A stretch of 64,000 nt of DNA from Bacteroidetes Order II. bacterium (GTDB lineage Bacteria; Bacteroidota; Rhodothermia; Rhodothermales; UBA2364), in contig JAEUSQ010000065.1 in assembly GCA_016788705.1 (NCBI GenBank), positions 62,001 to 126,000 of the forward strand. Reading direction: 5' to 3'. Below are positions 24,901-32,684 of the stretch, piece by piece. The position numbers were made by a program, and so were the translations under genes. Position 1 is the stretch's first letter, and each line of letters opens with the position of its first letter. Under the pieces are notes generated by a model. That model was not told the DNA's origin and did not search any database. It saw only the letters and a program-made list of their open reading frames with translations.

Positions 24901-26819
24901 TTTGAAACTTTTAATCGGAATCTAGTAATGTCTTTTATCGCTTTCCAGATTTGCTGAATCTCTTTGATTGAAAGTTTCGTTTGATTCAATAGAATGAAAT
25001 GTTTACTTAAGTCTTCTTCGTTAAACAATACGAAGCAATCAGCAACAATATTTTCATCTCTGCCGGCTCTTCCTGCTTCCTGAATGTAGTTCTCAAGTGA
25101 ATCCGAAATTTCATAATGAATCACCATACCTACGTCTTTTTTATCAACTCCCATTCCGAAAGCAGAGGTTGCTACCATAATTTGGGTTTCACCGCTGATA
25201 AATGAATCTTGATTTTCGGACTTCTCTTGCTTGTCCATCTTTCCATGGTAGGGTTTGGCATTAAAACCATCCTTGGTTAATCGTTCAGCAAGCAGATAGG
25301 CCTTTCTGGTTCTTGAAACATAAATGATAGTCGGACAATTCTTTTCCTCAATCAAATCTCTTGCTGCCTGATATTTTTCTTCCTCGTCACCCTTTTCAAA
25401 AACTTTGTATTGAAGATTTGTCCTTGATGCCTTGGATGTATATAGCTCAAGGTCAAGAGAAAGCTTTTCTTTGAAGTACTCCCGAATATCTTCTATTACT
25501 TTCTGTTTTGCAGTCGCGGTAAAACACGAAACAGGAATTCCATCCTCAAGATTTTTCTTCTCCTGAAGTTGTTTAATGAAATCACCAATATATAGGTAGT
25601 CAACTCTAAAATCTTGACCCCATGATGAAAAACAGTGTGCCTCGTCAATAACAAAACGGACAATCTTTCTACCTAAAATCAATCGCTCAATTGTCTTTGA
25701 ACGAAGCGATTCAGGTGAGATGTAAAGAATAGTTGCTGAACCATCTTCTACTCGTTCAAAAGATTTGGCTCTTTCAATCGGGTCAAGTAATCCATTTATG
25801 GTTACCGCTTCTGTAATCCCTATTTTTTCAAGATTGTCAACTTGATCTTTCATCAGCGATTGCAAGGGGGAAATCACAACCGTCAAGCCTTTGGCAGCTT
25901 CACCACTCATTAATGCAGGAACTTGAAAGGTAATTGACTTTCCGCCACCAGTCGGAAAAACCGCAAGCATTGATTTGTTGTCAACTGCTGCCTTAACTGC
26001 TTTTTCTTGGAGTGGCTCGCCTCCGTAAGTTCTAAACGAATCAAAACCAAAAAACCTTTTCAACCCTTTATGAATATCTAAGGCGTTGTTGCAATACTCA
26101 CAACCAGTAACACAAGGTTGGTTACGTAAGCGAAACATGATTCTTTCAACTTCGGGATAATTTTTCAGTACCCAAGGCGGTGTGATTGAATGAATTTTTT
26201 TATGTTCAATGAAAGAGCTTACGAGCGATAAGCAATAGGCAAGTTCAATTGGGTGCTCTGAAATTATTTTGGAAAGGTCAACTTGTTTGCAAATTTCATT
26301 TTCAAACTTTTGGTGAATCAGTTTTTTCAGGTCTATGGTCTCAGTTGTGTATGCTATGAAACGGAAAAAAGAGTGGAACTCCCTTTTGTCATTCAGTAGT
26401 AAATAGAAAATTTGCCTAAGCGTTTCGTCAGTCTGTTTGAACGCTGCAACTTCATCATTGAACAAATCTTTTGCCTTGATGGAATCATTTAATGGATTGT
26501 TTATGTCTTCCGATTGTAGTTTGTCGTCTTTTAATAAAGCATGATAAGGCTTTGTCGGAAATAGTAGGGGAGAAAGAAACAAAGTATCAATTATGTTTGC
26601 TGAATTTATCCCTGCATCAGTGAGTGCTTTGCCAATATACTTTATATCGTGATTAAAAATGTTGTGTCCGCAGATGAAGCGTGTTCCATTTAGAAACTGG
26701 ATGAAGTCAGCAACCGAAGTTTTATGAAAAGAACTTCCATCACCTTTGACGCTTCCAATGTCAAGAATCTTTCGGCTCTTTGGTTCAATCTCGGTATCAA
26801 TGAATGCAATTGACTTCAC
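21993..26819 (-). CDS. DnaQ-like exonuclease / RecQ helicase / UvrD helicase fusion
   Basis: A 1,608-residue fusion. Residues 1-130 are a DEDD-type 3'-5' exonuclease (D8-T-E10, H52-N53, D58). A RecQ-like SF2 helicase follows: Walker A FPTGGGKS near 288-295, DEAHCFSSWGQDFR near 392, and a helicase C part with the QEAGRAGRD signature. Four cysteines at 236-243 (CVTGCEYC) lie before the helicase. The C-terminal third is a UvrD/PcrA SF1 helicase, with Walker A GPGSGKT near 1077 and DEAQD near 1181. Two opposed-type motors plus an exonuclease suggest DNA processing, possibly anti-phage. It is the sole gene of cassette C5. Confidence 0.92.
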   Translation of the reverse strand: MKSIAFIDTEIEPKSRKILDIGSVKGDGSSFHKTSVADFIQFLNGTRFICGHNIFNHDIKYIGKALTDAGINSANIIDTLFLSPLLFPTKPYHALLKDDKLQSEDINNPLNDSIKAKDLFNDEVAAFKQTDETLRQIFYLLLNDKREFHSFFRFIAYTTETIDLKKLIHQKFENEICKQVDLSKIISEHPIELAYCLSLVSSFIEHKKIHSITPPWVLKNYPEVERIMFRLRNQPCVTGCEYCNNALDIHKGLKRFFGFDSFRTYGGEPLQEKAVKAAVDNKSMLAVFPTGGGKSITFQVPALMSGEAAKGLTVVISPLQSLMKDQVDNLEKIGITEAVTINGLLDPIERAKSFERVEDGSATILYISPESLRSKTIERLILGRKIVRFVIDEAHCFSSWGQDFRVDYLYIGDFIKQLQEKKNLEDGIPVSCFTATAKQKVIEDIREYFKEKLSLDLELYTSKASRTNLQYKVFEKGDEEEKYQAARDLIEEKNCPTIIYVSRTRKAYLLAERLTKDGFNAKPYHGKMDKQEKSENQDSFISGETQIMVATSAFGMGVDKKDVGMVIHYEISDSLENYIQEAGRAGRDENIVADCFVLFNEEDLSKHFILLNQTKLSIKEIQQIWKAIKDITRFRLKVSNSALEIARKAGWDDNVVEIETRVTTAIAALEDAGYLKRGQNMPRIFANSILSKNAQEAIDKINASERFEEKQKEKGIRIIKKLFSSKSRKQSSEDPAESRIDYISDHLGIVKEEVINIVNLLREEKILADAKDLTAFIKKGENKNRSLNIVESFGKIENFLLSVFEEQEKTFHVKELNEEAEQKGCDDVSPNKIKTVINFWAIKNWIKRQNLQYSKNHIAAISLHPRALLKEKLEKRHELAKFIIEFLHEKSNLNVNEDEVEKEEVLVEFSVHELKAAYENHQSLFKLEIGIDDIEDTLFYLSRIEAIKIEGGFLVVYNRLTIERVEQDNKKRYKAEDYQKLNQFYENKVQQIHIVGEYAKKMISDYKDALQFVEDYFQLNYQSFLNKYFKGSRQNEIKRNLTPAKFRQLFGELSPTQLKIINDNETKHIVVAAGPGSGKTRVLVHKLASLLLMEDVKHEQLLMVTFSRAAATEFKKRLLKLIGNAANYIEIKTFHSYCFDLLGKVGSLEKSDAILKKTIDKIKSREVEPSRITKTVLVIDEAQDMDEDEFNLINALMEQNEEMRVIAVGDDDQNIYEFRGASSKYLEQFIQVNSAAKHELVENYRSKSNLVEFTNQYVTKIHHRLKDIPIIAKQTDNGRIKLVRYQSGNLITPLVHDILTTGLTGTICVLTKTNEEALQITGLLLKNEMQARLIQTNDGFSLYNLSEVRFFFSQLNLAGDVFIISDDVWANAKRELINKFRNSTKLEVCTNIIKDFEATNPKKKYKSDLEVFIRESKLEDFFNENGETIFVSTIHKAKGKEFDNVFLMLENFNPATDEAKRQLYVAMTRAKQNLTVHLNSNFLDNLSAENLERIEDIEIYLSPKELAMHLTYKDVWLDYFVNRQHLISQLMSGDVLTLNGDECLNSHGQSVLKFSQHFLRQIESLKEKNYILKSVKVNFIVYWLKEGAEHEVKILLPELYFEKHQNEE

Positions 26820-26880
26820 GCTAAGTTTTTCAGATTCTATTTGTTATCATTTTTAATGTTTCCACTGTCTTTTTTCGCAT

Positions 26881-27015
26881 GTGCCCCAACGGTTGAGGCT
26901 ATATGCAGTAAGGGATTGCGGGTTACATTTCTTTCCACTTACACCGAAGTTTGAGCGTGGCAGAATGCTAGATTTACCACTGAAACCCTTATTGCATATA
27001 GCCTTTGTTAGCGGT
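26881..27015. repeat. attC-like site of cassette C4
   Basis: Leading end of C5, GTGCCCCAAC (26881-26890). Arms AGGCTATATGCAGTAAGGG and CCCTTATTGCATATAGCCT form a strong stem of its own sequence type. The C4 core GTTAGCGGT (27007-27015) is the exact reverse complement of ACCGCTAAC at 28,126-28,134. Confidence 0.86.
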
Positions 27016-27030
27016 TCGTTGTTTTTTATT

Positions 27031-28098
27031 CTATTCATTATTTGGTAATTCAAATGGTTTATCGAAAAGAATATTTTCCATAGCGATGATTATTTGTTGT
27101 TCTATTTCTAAGTTTTTGGGTTGATTACATAAAGAAACAATTGAATATCCCTCGTCTAAATAAATTGAATTGTAAGTAGAGTAGCCGGGCCAGCTTCCAC
27201 CGTGATATACAATTTTTCCTAATTTTGCATCATCATTGATTATCCAACCCATTCCGTATTCAACTTTTTCGTTGTTTAGAATTTGAGTGTTTGAAAGCAT
27301 TATGTCAACTAAATTTCTGTCGAGGATACTTTTATTTAAAATTTCATTATTCCATTTCAACAAGTCTGATATTGTAGAATTTATTGTTCCGTCACCTTGA
27401 ATTCCGTCTAAATAAAATACATCATTGAAATCAGAGATATTGTCTGGTAACTCAAAAATATTTTTTGCTTCGTTGTACACAATTCCATACGCGTAATTAT
27501 TGATTTTCTTCGGTTTCAACCGTCTATTATACACAAATGAATTTTGCATAGTAATCGGTTTGAAAATATTTTCATCAATAAATTCAGCGAATGAAGTTCC
27601 GCTTATGATTTCAATCAATGATGCTAACAATACATAACCTGTATTTGAGTACTCCCACTTTTCATTTGGCGAAAAATGAATTTTTGGATTTACTTTTACA
27701 ATTAAATCTAAAACATCTTTGTTGCAAGCTATTTTATTTTTATCCCAATTTTCATCTAATAATTGAAAATAATCAGGAAGTCCTGAAGTATGATTTAGCA
27801 GATTTCTTGTTGTAATATTTTCGTAAGGAAAATTAGGAATGAATACTCTAATATCATTGTCAATATTTTCTCGGGCAGTTTTGAAAGCAAAGAGTGCTGC
27901 ATATGCCGTAAATTGTTTAGAAACGGAAGCTAACTCAAAAATTGTATTAGAGTTGATTAAGTTGTTCTGCTTACTGTTATTGGTAAAACCAAAAGAACCT
28001 TGATAAATAACTTCTTCGTTCAGTGCTACCAAAAGGTTTCCATTGAATAAATTGTTATGTCTTATGTGTTTGTCAAGTCTTTCAAAATTTGCTTTCAT
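27031..28098 (-). CDS. Cytoplasmic beta-lactamase-family serine hydrolase
   Basis: A 355-residue serine hydrolase of the class C beta-lactamase fold with active-site S58-V-S-K61, Y150-S-N152 and a HGGSWPG segment in place of HTGG. Unlike the homologue in cassette C7 it has no signal peptide and no repeat region, so it probably acts in the cytoplasm. It is the sole gene of cassette C4, with the start 35 nt from the leading junction and the stop 16 nt from the att core. Substrate unknown; esterase or peptidase activity is as likely as beta-lactam cleavage. Confidence 0.88.
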   Translation of the reverse strand: MKANFERLDKHIRHNNLFNGNLLVALNEEVIYQGSFGFTNNSKQNNLINSNTIFELASVSKQFTAYAALFAFKTARENIDNDIRVFIPNFPYENITTRNLLNHTSGLPDYFQLLDENWDKNKIACNKDVLDLIVKVNPKIHFSPNEKWEYSNTGYVLLASLIEIISGTSFAEFIDENIFKPITMQNSFVYNRRLKPKKINNYAYGIVYNEAKNIFELPDNISDFNDVFYLDGIQGDGTINSTISDLLKWNNEILNKSILDRNLVDIMLSNTQILNNEKVEYGMGWIINDDAKLGKIVYHGGSWPGYSTYNSIYLDEGYSIVSLCNQPKNLEIEQQIIIAMENILFDKPFELPNNE

Positions 28099-28119
28099 CT
28101 ATTTAATGATGGGGGTTCT

Positions 28120-28253
28120 ACAATGACCGCTAACGTACGAGAGTTGACGACGTTGCGGCGGCCTCATCGCCGCAATGTGCCGAAGGCCGAGCACCGCGCG
28201 GAGCCCCGCGAGCACGGAGCGGAGCGTCAACTCTCAGTTATGCGACGTTGGTT
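28120..28253. repeat. attC-like site of cassette C3 (GC-rich)
   Basis: Leading end of C4, ACAATGACCGCTAAC (28120-28134). The outer arms GAGAGTTGACG and CGTCAACTCTC pair perfectly, with inner GC-rich hairpins (TTGCGGC...GCCGCAA and others). The C3 core GTTATGCGACGTTGGTTC (28237-28254) matches the reverse complement of the C3 leading end (29,025-29,042) in 17 of 18 positions, the longest match of the array. Confidence 0.88.
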
Positions 28254-28260
28254 CTGCATA

Positions 28261-28962
28261 TTATTTATGTGTATATCTACATTTAGGAAAGTTTGAGCAT
28301 CCATAGAAATTACCAAATCTTCCTTTTCTTGTTACAAGTTTTCCTCCACATCTTGGACAAAATCCAGAGTTTATACTTGTTTCTATTTTCTTCAGATTTT
28401 GTTTAACTTTACTAGCATGATATCTATTATCATGGTTATGTTTGTGATTAATTTCAACAAGCAATTCATAAATTTCTTTTAGTTCTGGCTCTGTTATTGT
28501 TCTATTCTTATATGATTTAATCTTACTTATTAAATCGTGATAATGTACTACATTTGATGGCACTTCTGTCTTGATTTTTGCAGCAGATGAAAATACAACA
28601 ATAGGTATGTATATAATTTTGGAAAACTTAATTAAAAAGTGTTTTAAGACATTAATATGACCGTTATTTTGCTTTATTGGATTATAGAACTTGTTTCTCA
28701 TTTTATAATGTATTTGAGTCCAATAATCATTATTTTCGCCAGCAAAAATCCAACCGGAATAATTTTTCGTTTCAATAACAAAGAGACCGTACGGAGAAAT
28801 TATTAAATGGTCAATTTGACAGGACCTTCCATTGATTTCTGTCATAAAATTATTAATTACTTTATATCGTGAATTATCCAAAGATAATAAAAGGATATCG
28901 GTTTTTAATTCACCTGTGAATCCTTTAATTTTTGATTTTATGAATCTTGATAATAATCCCAT
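28261..28962 (-). CDS. NERD nuclease-related domain protein with topoisomerase zinc ribbon
   Basis: A 233-residue protein. Residues about 15-125 form a NERD domain ([36 protein letters not shown]), a PD-(D/E)XK-like fold with D, E-T-K at the expected active-site positions. The C-terminal 40 residues form a topoisomerase-type C4 zinc ribbon (CPRCGG...[10 protein letters not shown]). NERD proteins are predicted DNA-processing nucleases and are enriched on mobile DNA. It is the sole gene of cassette C3. Nuclease activity is a family-based prediction. Confidence 0.9.
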   Translation of the reverse strand: MGLLSRFIKSKIKGFTGELKTDILLLSLDNSRYKVINNFMTEINGRSCQIDHLIISPYGLFVIETKNYSGWIFAGENNDYWTQIHYKMRNKFYNPIKQNNGHINVLKHFLIKFSKIIYIPIVVFSSAAKIKTEVPSNVVHYHDLISKIKSYKNRTITEPELKEIYELLVEINHKHNHDNRYHASKVKQNLKKIETSINSGFCPRCGGKLVTRKGRFGNFYGCSNFPKCRYTHK

Positions 28963-29025
28963 AAATATTTTCCATTATCTTAAGTAAGAAATTGCAAGAA
29001 AAAAATCAATATATTACGAATCAAG

Positions 29026-29170
29026 AACCAATGTCGCATAACGTTTTACGGCTTGGCGTTGTGGCGGTAAATTTAGCACAAAAGTTTAATAGTAGCACTA
29101 ACGTTGAATACAGTACAAATGTTCAATAGTAGCACTTCACCCGCCATAACGCCAAACCGATGTTGGCAGC
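29026..29170. repeat. attC-like site of cassette C2
   Basis: Leading end of C3, AACCAATGTCGCATAAC (29026-29042). Arms CGGCTTGGCGTTGTGGCGG and CCGCCATAACGCCAAACCG enclose a loop with repeated AGCACAAAAGTTTAATAG-type words. The C2 core GTTGGCAGC (29162-29170) is the reverse complement of GCTGCCAAC at 37,710-37,718, and pairing resumes after two mismatches (TGG). Confidence 0.88.
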
Positions 29171-29281
29171 TGTGGTTTTTTCCGTCCGTTCGTATTTGTC
29201 TGTCGGGTTTGGTGTGTCGGCAGATTTAATTTTTTGCGAAGCGTGGAAAGATTTTTTTGTTTTTCTGTCGTGCGTTGGAAA

Positions 29282-29346
29282 AAGCAAGCTCTTTTGCAAA
29301 CTTTGGCTTGTGTGTCGCCTTGTGCGGTTTGCAAATGTGCTTGCTT
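29282..29346. repeat. Second-family hairpin, copy C (3' side of cassette C2)
   Basis: Arms AAGCAAGCTCTTTTGCAAAC (29282-29301) and GTTTGCAAATGTGCTTGCTT (29327-29346) are complementary except for two internal mismatches, as in copies B and D. GCGTTGG words flank it at 29,272 and 29,350. It lies between the ATPase stop codon and the att core. The whole 28,963-29,360 stretch holds only this and the att site. Confidence 0.7.
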
Positions 29347-29360
29347 TTAGCGTTGGCTTG

Positions 29361-31409
29361 TCAAAACTTCATTCGTTGTATTCTTACTGCGTTTAAGATT
29401 GCCAATAATGCTACACCTACATCGGCAAAAACGGCTTCCCACATTGTAGCCAATCCACCTGCACCAAGTACCAACACAATAGCTTTTACACCGAATGCCA
29501 ATGTGATATTTTGCCAAACAATTTTCTTTGTCTGTTTACCGATATTGATTGCCATAGGTATTTTACTTGGTTTGTCGTCTTGTATTACCACATCTGCCGT
29601 TTCAATAGTGGCATCGCTTCCCAAACCACCCATTGCAATACCTACATCGCTTAATGCCACAACAGGTGCATCATTTACACCGTCTCCGACAAAGGCAACG
29701 GTTTCATTTTTGGCTTTGATTTCTTTTACTTTGCTTACTTTGTCTTCGGGTAGCAAGTCGCCAAAAGCGTTTGCAATTCCTAATTGTTCCGCAACAAATT
29801 TCACAACCGAACTTTTGTCGCCACTCAACATTGTCGGTTTTACGTTGAGTGATTTTAGTTTGTCAATCGTGTTTTGTGAGTCTTGTTTTATGCTGTCGGC
29901 AACTGTGAGATAACCCACAAATTTGTTGTCGTAAGCAACGGCAATTATGGTGTAAACAATTTTACTTACATCAACATCGTGCTGAATGTTGAACTTGTTC
30001 ATCAACTTAAAATTTCCTACTAATAATTGTTTTTCGTTTACTTCGGCTTTCAGTCCGTGTCCTGCAATTTCTTCGGTATTTTGTAATTTGATTTCATTGT
30101 TTGTTTTGCCGACATATTCGTGAATGGCGGTTGCTACGGGATGCGTACTCAATCGTTCCAAAGCGTCCACCATAAGTAACATTTCTTCTTTGTTGTAATC
30201 GGAATTAAAAACAACTTCCTGCACTTTGAAAACGCCTTCGGTCATTGTACCTGTTTTGTCCATTACTACATTTTGAACGGAAGCCAATACATCTAAAAAG
30301 GTACTTCCTTTTACCAAAATTCCGTTGCGACTTGCCGCACCAATACCACCAAAATAACCTAACGGAATAGAAATTACCAACGCACAAGGACACGAAATTA
30401 CCAAGAAAATTAAGGCACGATACAACCAATCTGTAAACTGATAATCTGCCACGAAAAAGTAAGGAACAAAACAAATAGCAACTGCTAACGCAACAACGGC
30501 AGGTGTGTAGATTTTTGCAAACTTGCGAATAAATAATTCCGTAGGTGCTTTTTGAGAAGTGGCATTTTGCACCAATTCTAAAATTTTGCTCAACTTACTA
30601 TCGGTGTATGCTGTTGTAACCTGTACTTGTGCAACTGTATTTAAGTTTATCATTCCTGCCAAAACAGTTTCGCCTTTGGCTTTGGTGTCGGGTTTGCTTT
30701 CGCCTGTGAGTGCTGCGGTGTTGAACGATGCTGTTTCTGATAACAACACTCCGTCTAATCCCAATTTTTCGCCCGATTTTAATTGAATAATGTCGCCAAT
30801 GTTTACGATTTCTGCTTTTACGGTTTGCGGTTGATTGTTGCGTAAAACGGTTACTTCATCAGGTCGTTGGTCAAGCAACGATTTGATGTTTGCTTTTGCT
30901 CTTTTTACCGCCAATGTTTGAAACACTTCGCCAACGGCATAAAACAACATTACGGCAACACCTTCGGGAAATTCGCCAATGGCAAATGCTCCAACGGTTG
31001 CAATCGTCATCAATAAAAATTCCGAAAAAATTTCGCCTTTGGCAATGCTTTCAAATGCTTCTTTGATAACAGGAACACCAACAGGAATATAAGCCACCAC
31101 ATACCAAACTATCCTTACCCAATCGGTAAACCATTCGGGTTTTAGGAAATTGTCTAACGCAATTCCCGACAACAAAACAACCAATGAAATGATTGCAGGT
31201 AAAAACATTTTTATCGTGCTTTCATTTCCGCTTGAATGTTCGTGTCCGTCATCATCGCTGTGGTCGTGATTGTGATTTTCTTTTTCTTGTTTGGTGTAGA
31301 TTAAATCTTTTGCACCTGCTTTGATGTAGATTTTATCTTCCAACGTGCAACAAGTCATTCTGCCTTGTGCATCATAAGTATGCTTGTGATTTTTGTCTGT
31401 ATTTATCAT
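29361..31409 (-). CDS. Heavy-metal P1B-type ATPase (Zn/Cd/Pb exporter)
   Basis: A 682-residue inner-membrane cation-exporting ATPase. The N-terminus has a CC pair (MTCCTLED) and a histidine-rich stretch (HDHSDDDGHEH) that likely binds metal. The ion-path motif SCPCAL is near residue 339, the phosphorylation motif DKTGTM near 383, and GDGVNDAP near 573. CPC plus the His/Asp-rich leader fits Zn/Cd/Pb-type pumps (ZntA/CadA group) rather than copper pumps. It is the last gene of cassette C2, 12 nt after the periplasmic adaptor gene, and completes a two-step efflux route. Confidence 0.93.
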   Translation of the reverse strand: MINTDKNHKHTYDAQGRMTCCTLEDKIYIKAGAKDLIYTKQEKENHNHDHSDDDGHEHSSGNESTIKMFLPAIISLVVLLSGIALDNFLKPEWFTDWVRIVWYVVAYIPVGVPVIKEAFESIAKGEIFSEFLLMTIATVGAFAIGEFPEGVAVMLFYAVGEVFQTLAVKRAKANIKSLLDQRPDEVTVLRNNQPQTVKAEIVNIGDIIQLKSGEKLGLDGVLLSETASFNTAALTGESKPDTKAKGETVLAGMINLNTVAQVQVTTAYTDSKLSKILELVQNATSQKAPTELFIRKFAKIYTPAVVALAVAICFVPYFFVADYQFTDWLYRALIFLVISCPCALVISIPLGYFGGIGAASRNGILVKGSTFLDVLASVQNVVMDKTGTMTEGVFKVQEVVFNSDYNKEEMLLMVDALERLSTHPVATAIHEYVGKTNNEIKLQNTEEIAGHGLKAEVNEKQLLVGNFKLMNKFNIQHDVDVSKIVYTIIAVAYDNKFVGYLTVADSIKQDSQNTIDKLKSLNVKPTMLSGDKSSVVKFVAEQLGIANAFGDLLPEDKVSKVKEIKAKNETVAFVGDGVNDAPVVALSDVGIAMGGLGSDATIETADVVIQDDKPSKIPMAINIGKQTKKIVWQNITLAFGVKAIVLVLGAGGLATMWEAVFADVGVALLAILNAVRIQRMKF

Positions 31410-31421
31410 CGCTTTTATTTT

Positions 31422-32678
31422 TTAATGTTCGTGTCCTCCTGTGTTAGATAATTTGGCATTGACAAAAAATGCTCCTTTAACTATAATTTGAGCATTGGCA
31501 GGAATATCCTGTACAAAAGTTATTGCGGTGTAGCCCATATTGGAAACGCCTTTTACAACTTCTATCTTTTCAAAATTGATGTTGCCGTTTTCTTCATCAC
31601 TGTGTTTATGGTCTTCACTTTCGTGGTTGTGTTCTTCGCTTTCTTCTTCGTGATGTTCTTCCGCTTTTTTATCGGTAACAACAAAAATGTAGTCTTTACC
31701 GTCTGCGTTTACGATTGCTTCATTGGGTACGGCAGGTGTTAGGGCATTGTTCAAACTCACAATTCCTGTAATGTTCATTCCGTCAATCAAACCTGCTTTG
31801 TTTCCTGTAACGGTTGCGTGAACGGAAATTGTTTTGCTCTCGTTTTCAAATGACGAACCAATGCTGAAAACCTTTGCATCGTATTCATTTGCAGGATTAT
31901 TGGTTAAAGTAAAATGAATGATTTGCCCGACTTTCAAAAGCGGTAAATCTTTTTCAAAAACCTGTAAATCCAAATGCAATGAACTGTTATCTACGATTTC
32001 GGCAACAGGCGAAGAAACATCTACATAACTGCCGATTTTTGCAAACAAATTGCTTATTGTTCCATTCAACGGACTTGCTACCACCAAAGCCGATTTCAAA
32101 TTGTTGTTTGAAACCAAATTAGGATTGATGCCCATTAGTTGAATTTGCTGCTGCAACGATGCTTTTCGTGTATGCAATGCGTTTAATTCTGCTTGTGCAT
32201 TTTGCAAGTTTTTCAAAGCTCCTGCGTTTCCTGCATTGAGTTCATTTTGACGTTGTACTTCCTGCTCGGCAAAAGTGATTTTACTGCCAATGGTCAAATA
32301 TTCTTCCTGCAACTGTATAAACTGCGGATTGGCAATCGTAGCAATTACCTGTCCTTTCTTTACATAATCGCCAATTTGCACATTCAGCGTTTTGATAACT
32401 CCACCATACAAAGAAGTTGCATTTGCTTTGTTGTTGTTGGGAACTTTAAGCATACCATTTGCCTTTATAGTGGCTGTGAGTTCCTTGTTTTCTACTTTGC
32501 CCAACGTGATGCCTACGGCTTTTATCTGCTCTTGCGTAAGCGTTGCAATGGTTGGCGTTTCTTCTTCGTGTCCGTGTTCTTCCGTTGCCGTTTCTTTGGT
32601 TTCGGATTTATTTGAATTTCCGCAACTCGCTACGAAAAGGGAAAAACAAAAGATTGAAATTATTATTTTACTTTTCAT
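31422..32678 (-). CDS. RND efflux periplasmic adaptor (CzcB-like) lipoprotein
   Basis: A 418-residue membrane-fusion protein with lipobox VASC (Cys19). The usual adaptor order is visible: barrel and lipoyl halves around GGVIKTLNVQIGDYVKKGQ and VASPLNGTISNLFAKIGSYV, an alpha-hairpin between them, and a beta-barrel region. Histidine-rich clusters occur near the N-terminus (EEHGHEEE) and at about 340-365 (HHEEESEEHNHESEDHKH), suggesting metal capture in the periplasm. It lies 6 nt downstream of the RND pump gene and 12 nt upstream of the P-type ATPase gene. Confidence 0.92.
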   Translation of the reverse strand: MKSKIIISIFCFSLFVASCGNSNKSETKETATEEHGHEEETPTIATLTQEQIKAVGITLGKVENKELTATIKANGMLKVPNNNKANATSLYGGVIKTLNVQIGDYVKKGQVIATIANPQFIQLQEEYLTIGSKITFAEQEVQRQNELNAGNAGALKNLQNAQAELNALHTRKASLQQQIQLMGINPNLVSNNNLKSALVVASPLNGTISNLFAKIGSYVDVSSPVAEIVDNSSLHLDLQVFEKDLPLLKVGQIIHFTLTNNPANEYDAKVFSIGSSFENESKTISVHATVTGNKAGLIDGMNITGIVSLNNALTPAVPNEAIVNADGKDYIFVVTDKKAEEHHEEESEEHNHESEDHKHSDEENGNINFEKIEVVKGVSNMGYTAITFVQDIPANAQIIVKGAFFVNAKLSNTGGHEH

Positions 32679-32684
32679 TTTTAC

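Noticed and set aside
19504-28098. True antibiotic beta-lactamases in cassettes C7 and C4
   Set aside because: Both have SxxK/YxN motifs of the wider serine-hydrolase family, but nothing specific for beta-lactam resistance; one lacks a signal peptide.
15745-29170. CRISPR array reading of the repeated intergenic sites
   Set aside because: Sites are kilobases apart, palindromic over 110-180 bp and differ from each other; there are no evenly spaced short repeats and no cas genes.
29257-29913. A 218-codon plus-strand frame
   Set aside because: It is antisense to the P-type ATPase gene for most of its length; the ATPase is certain.
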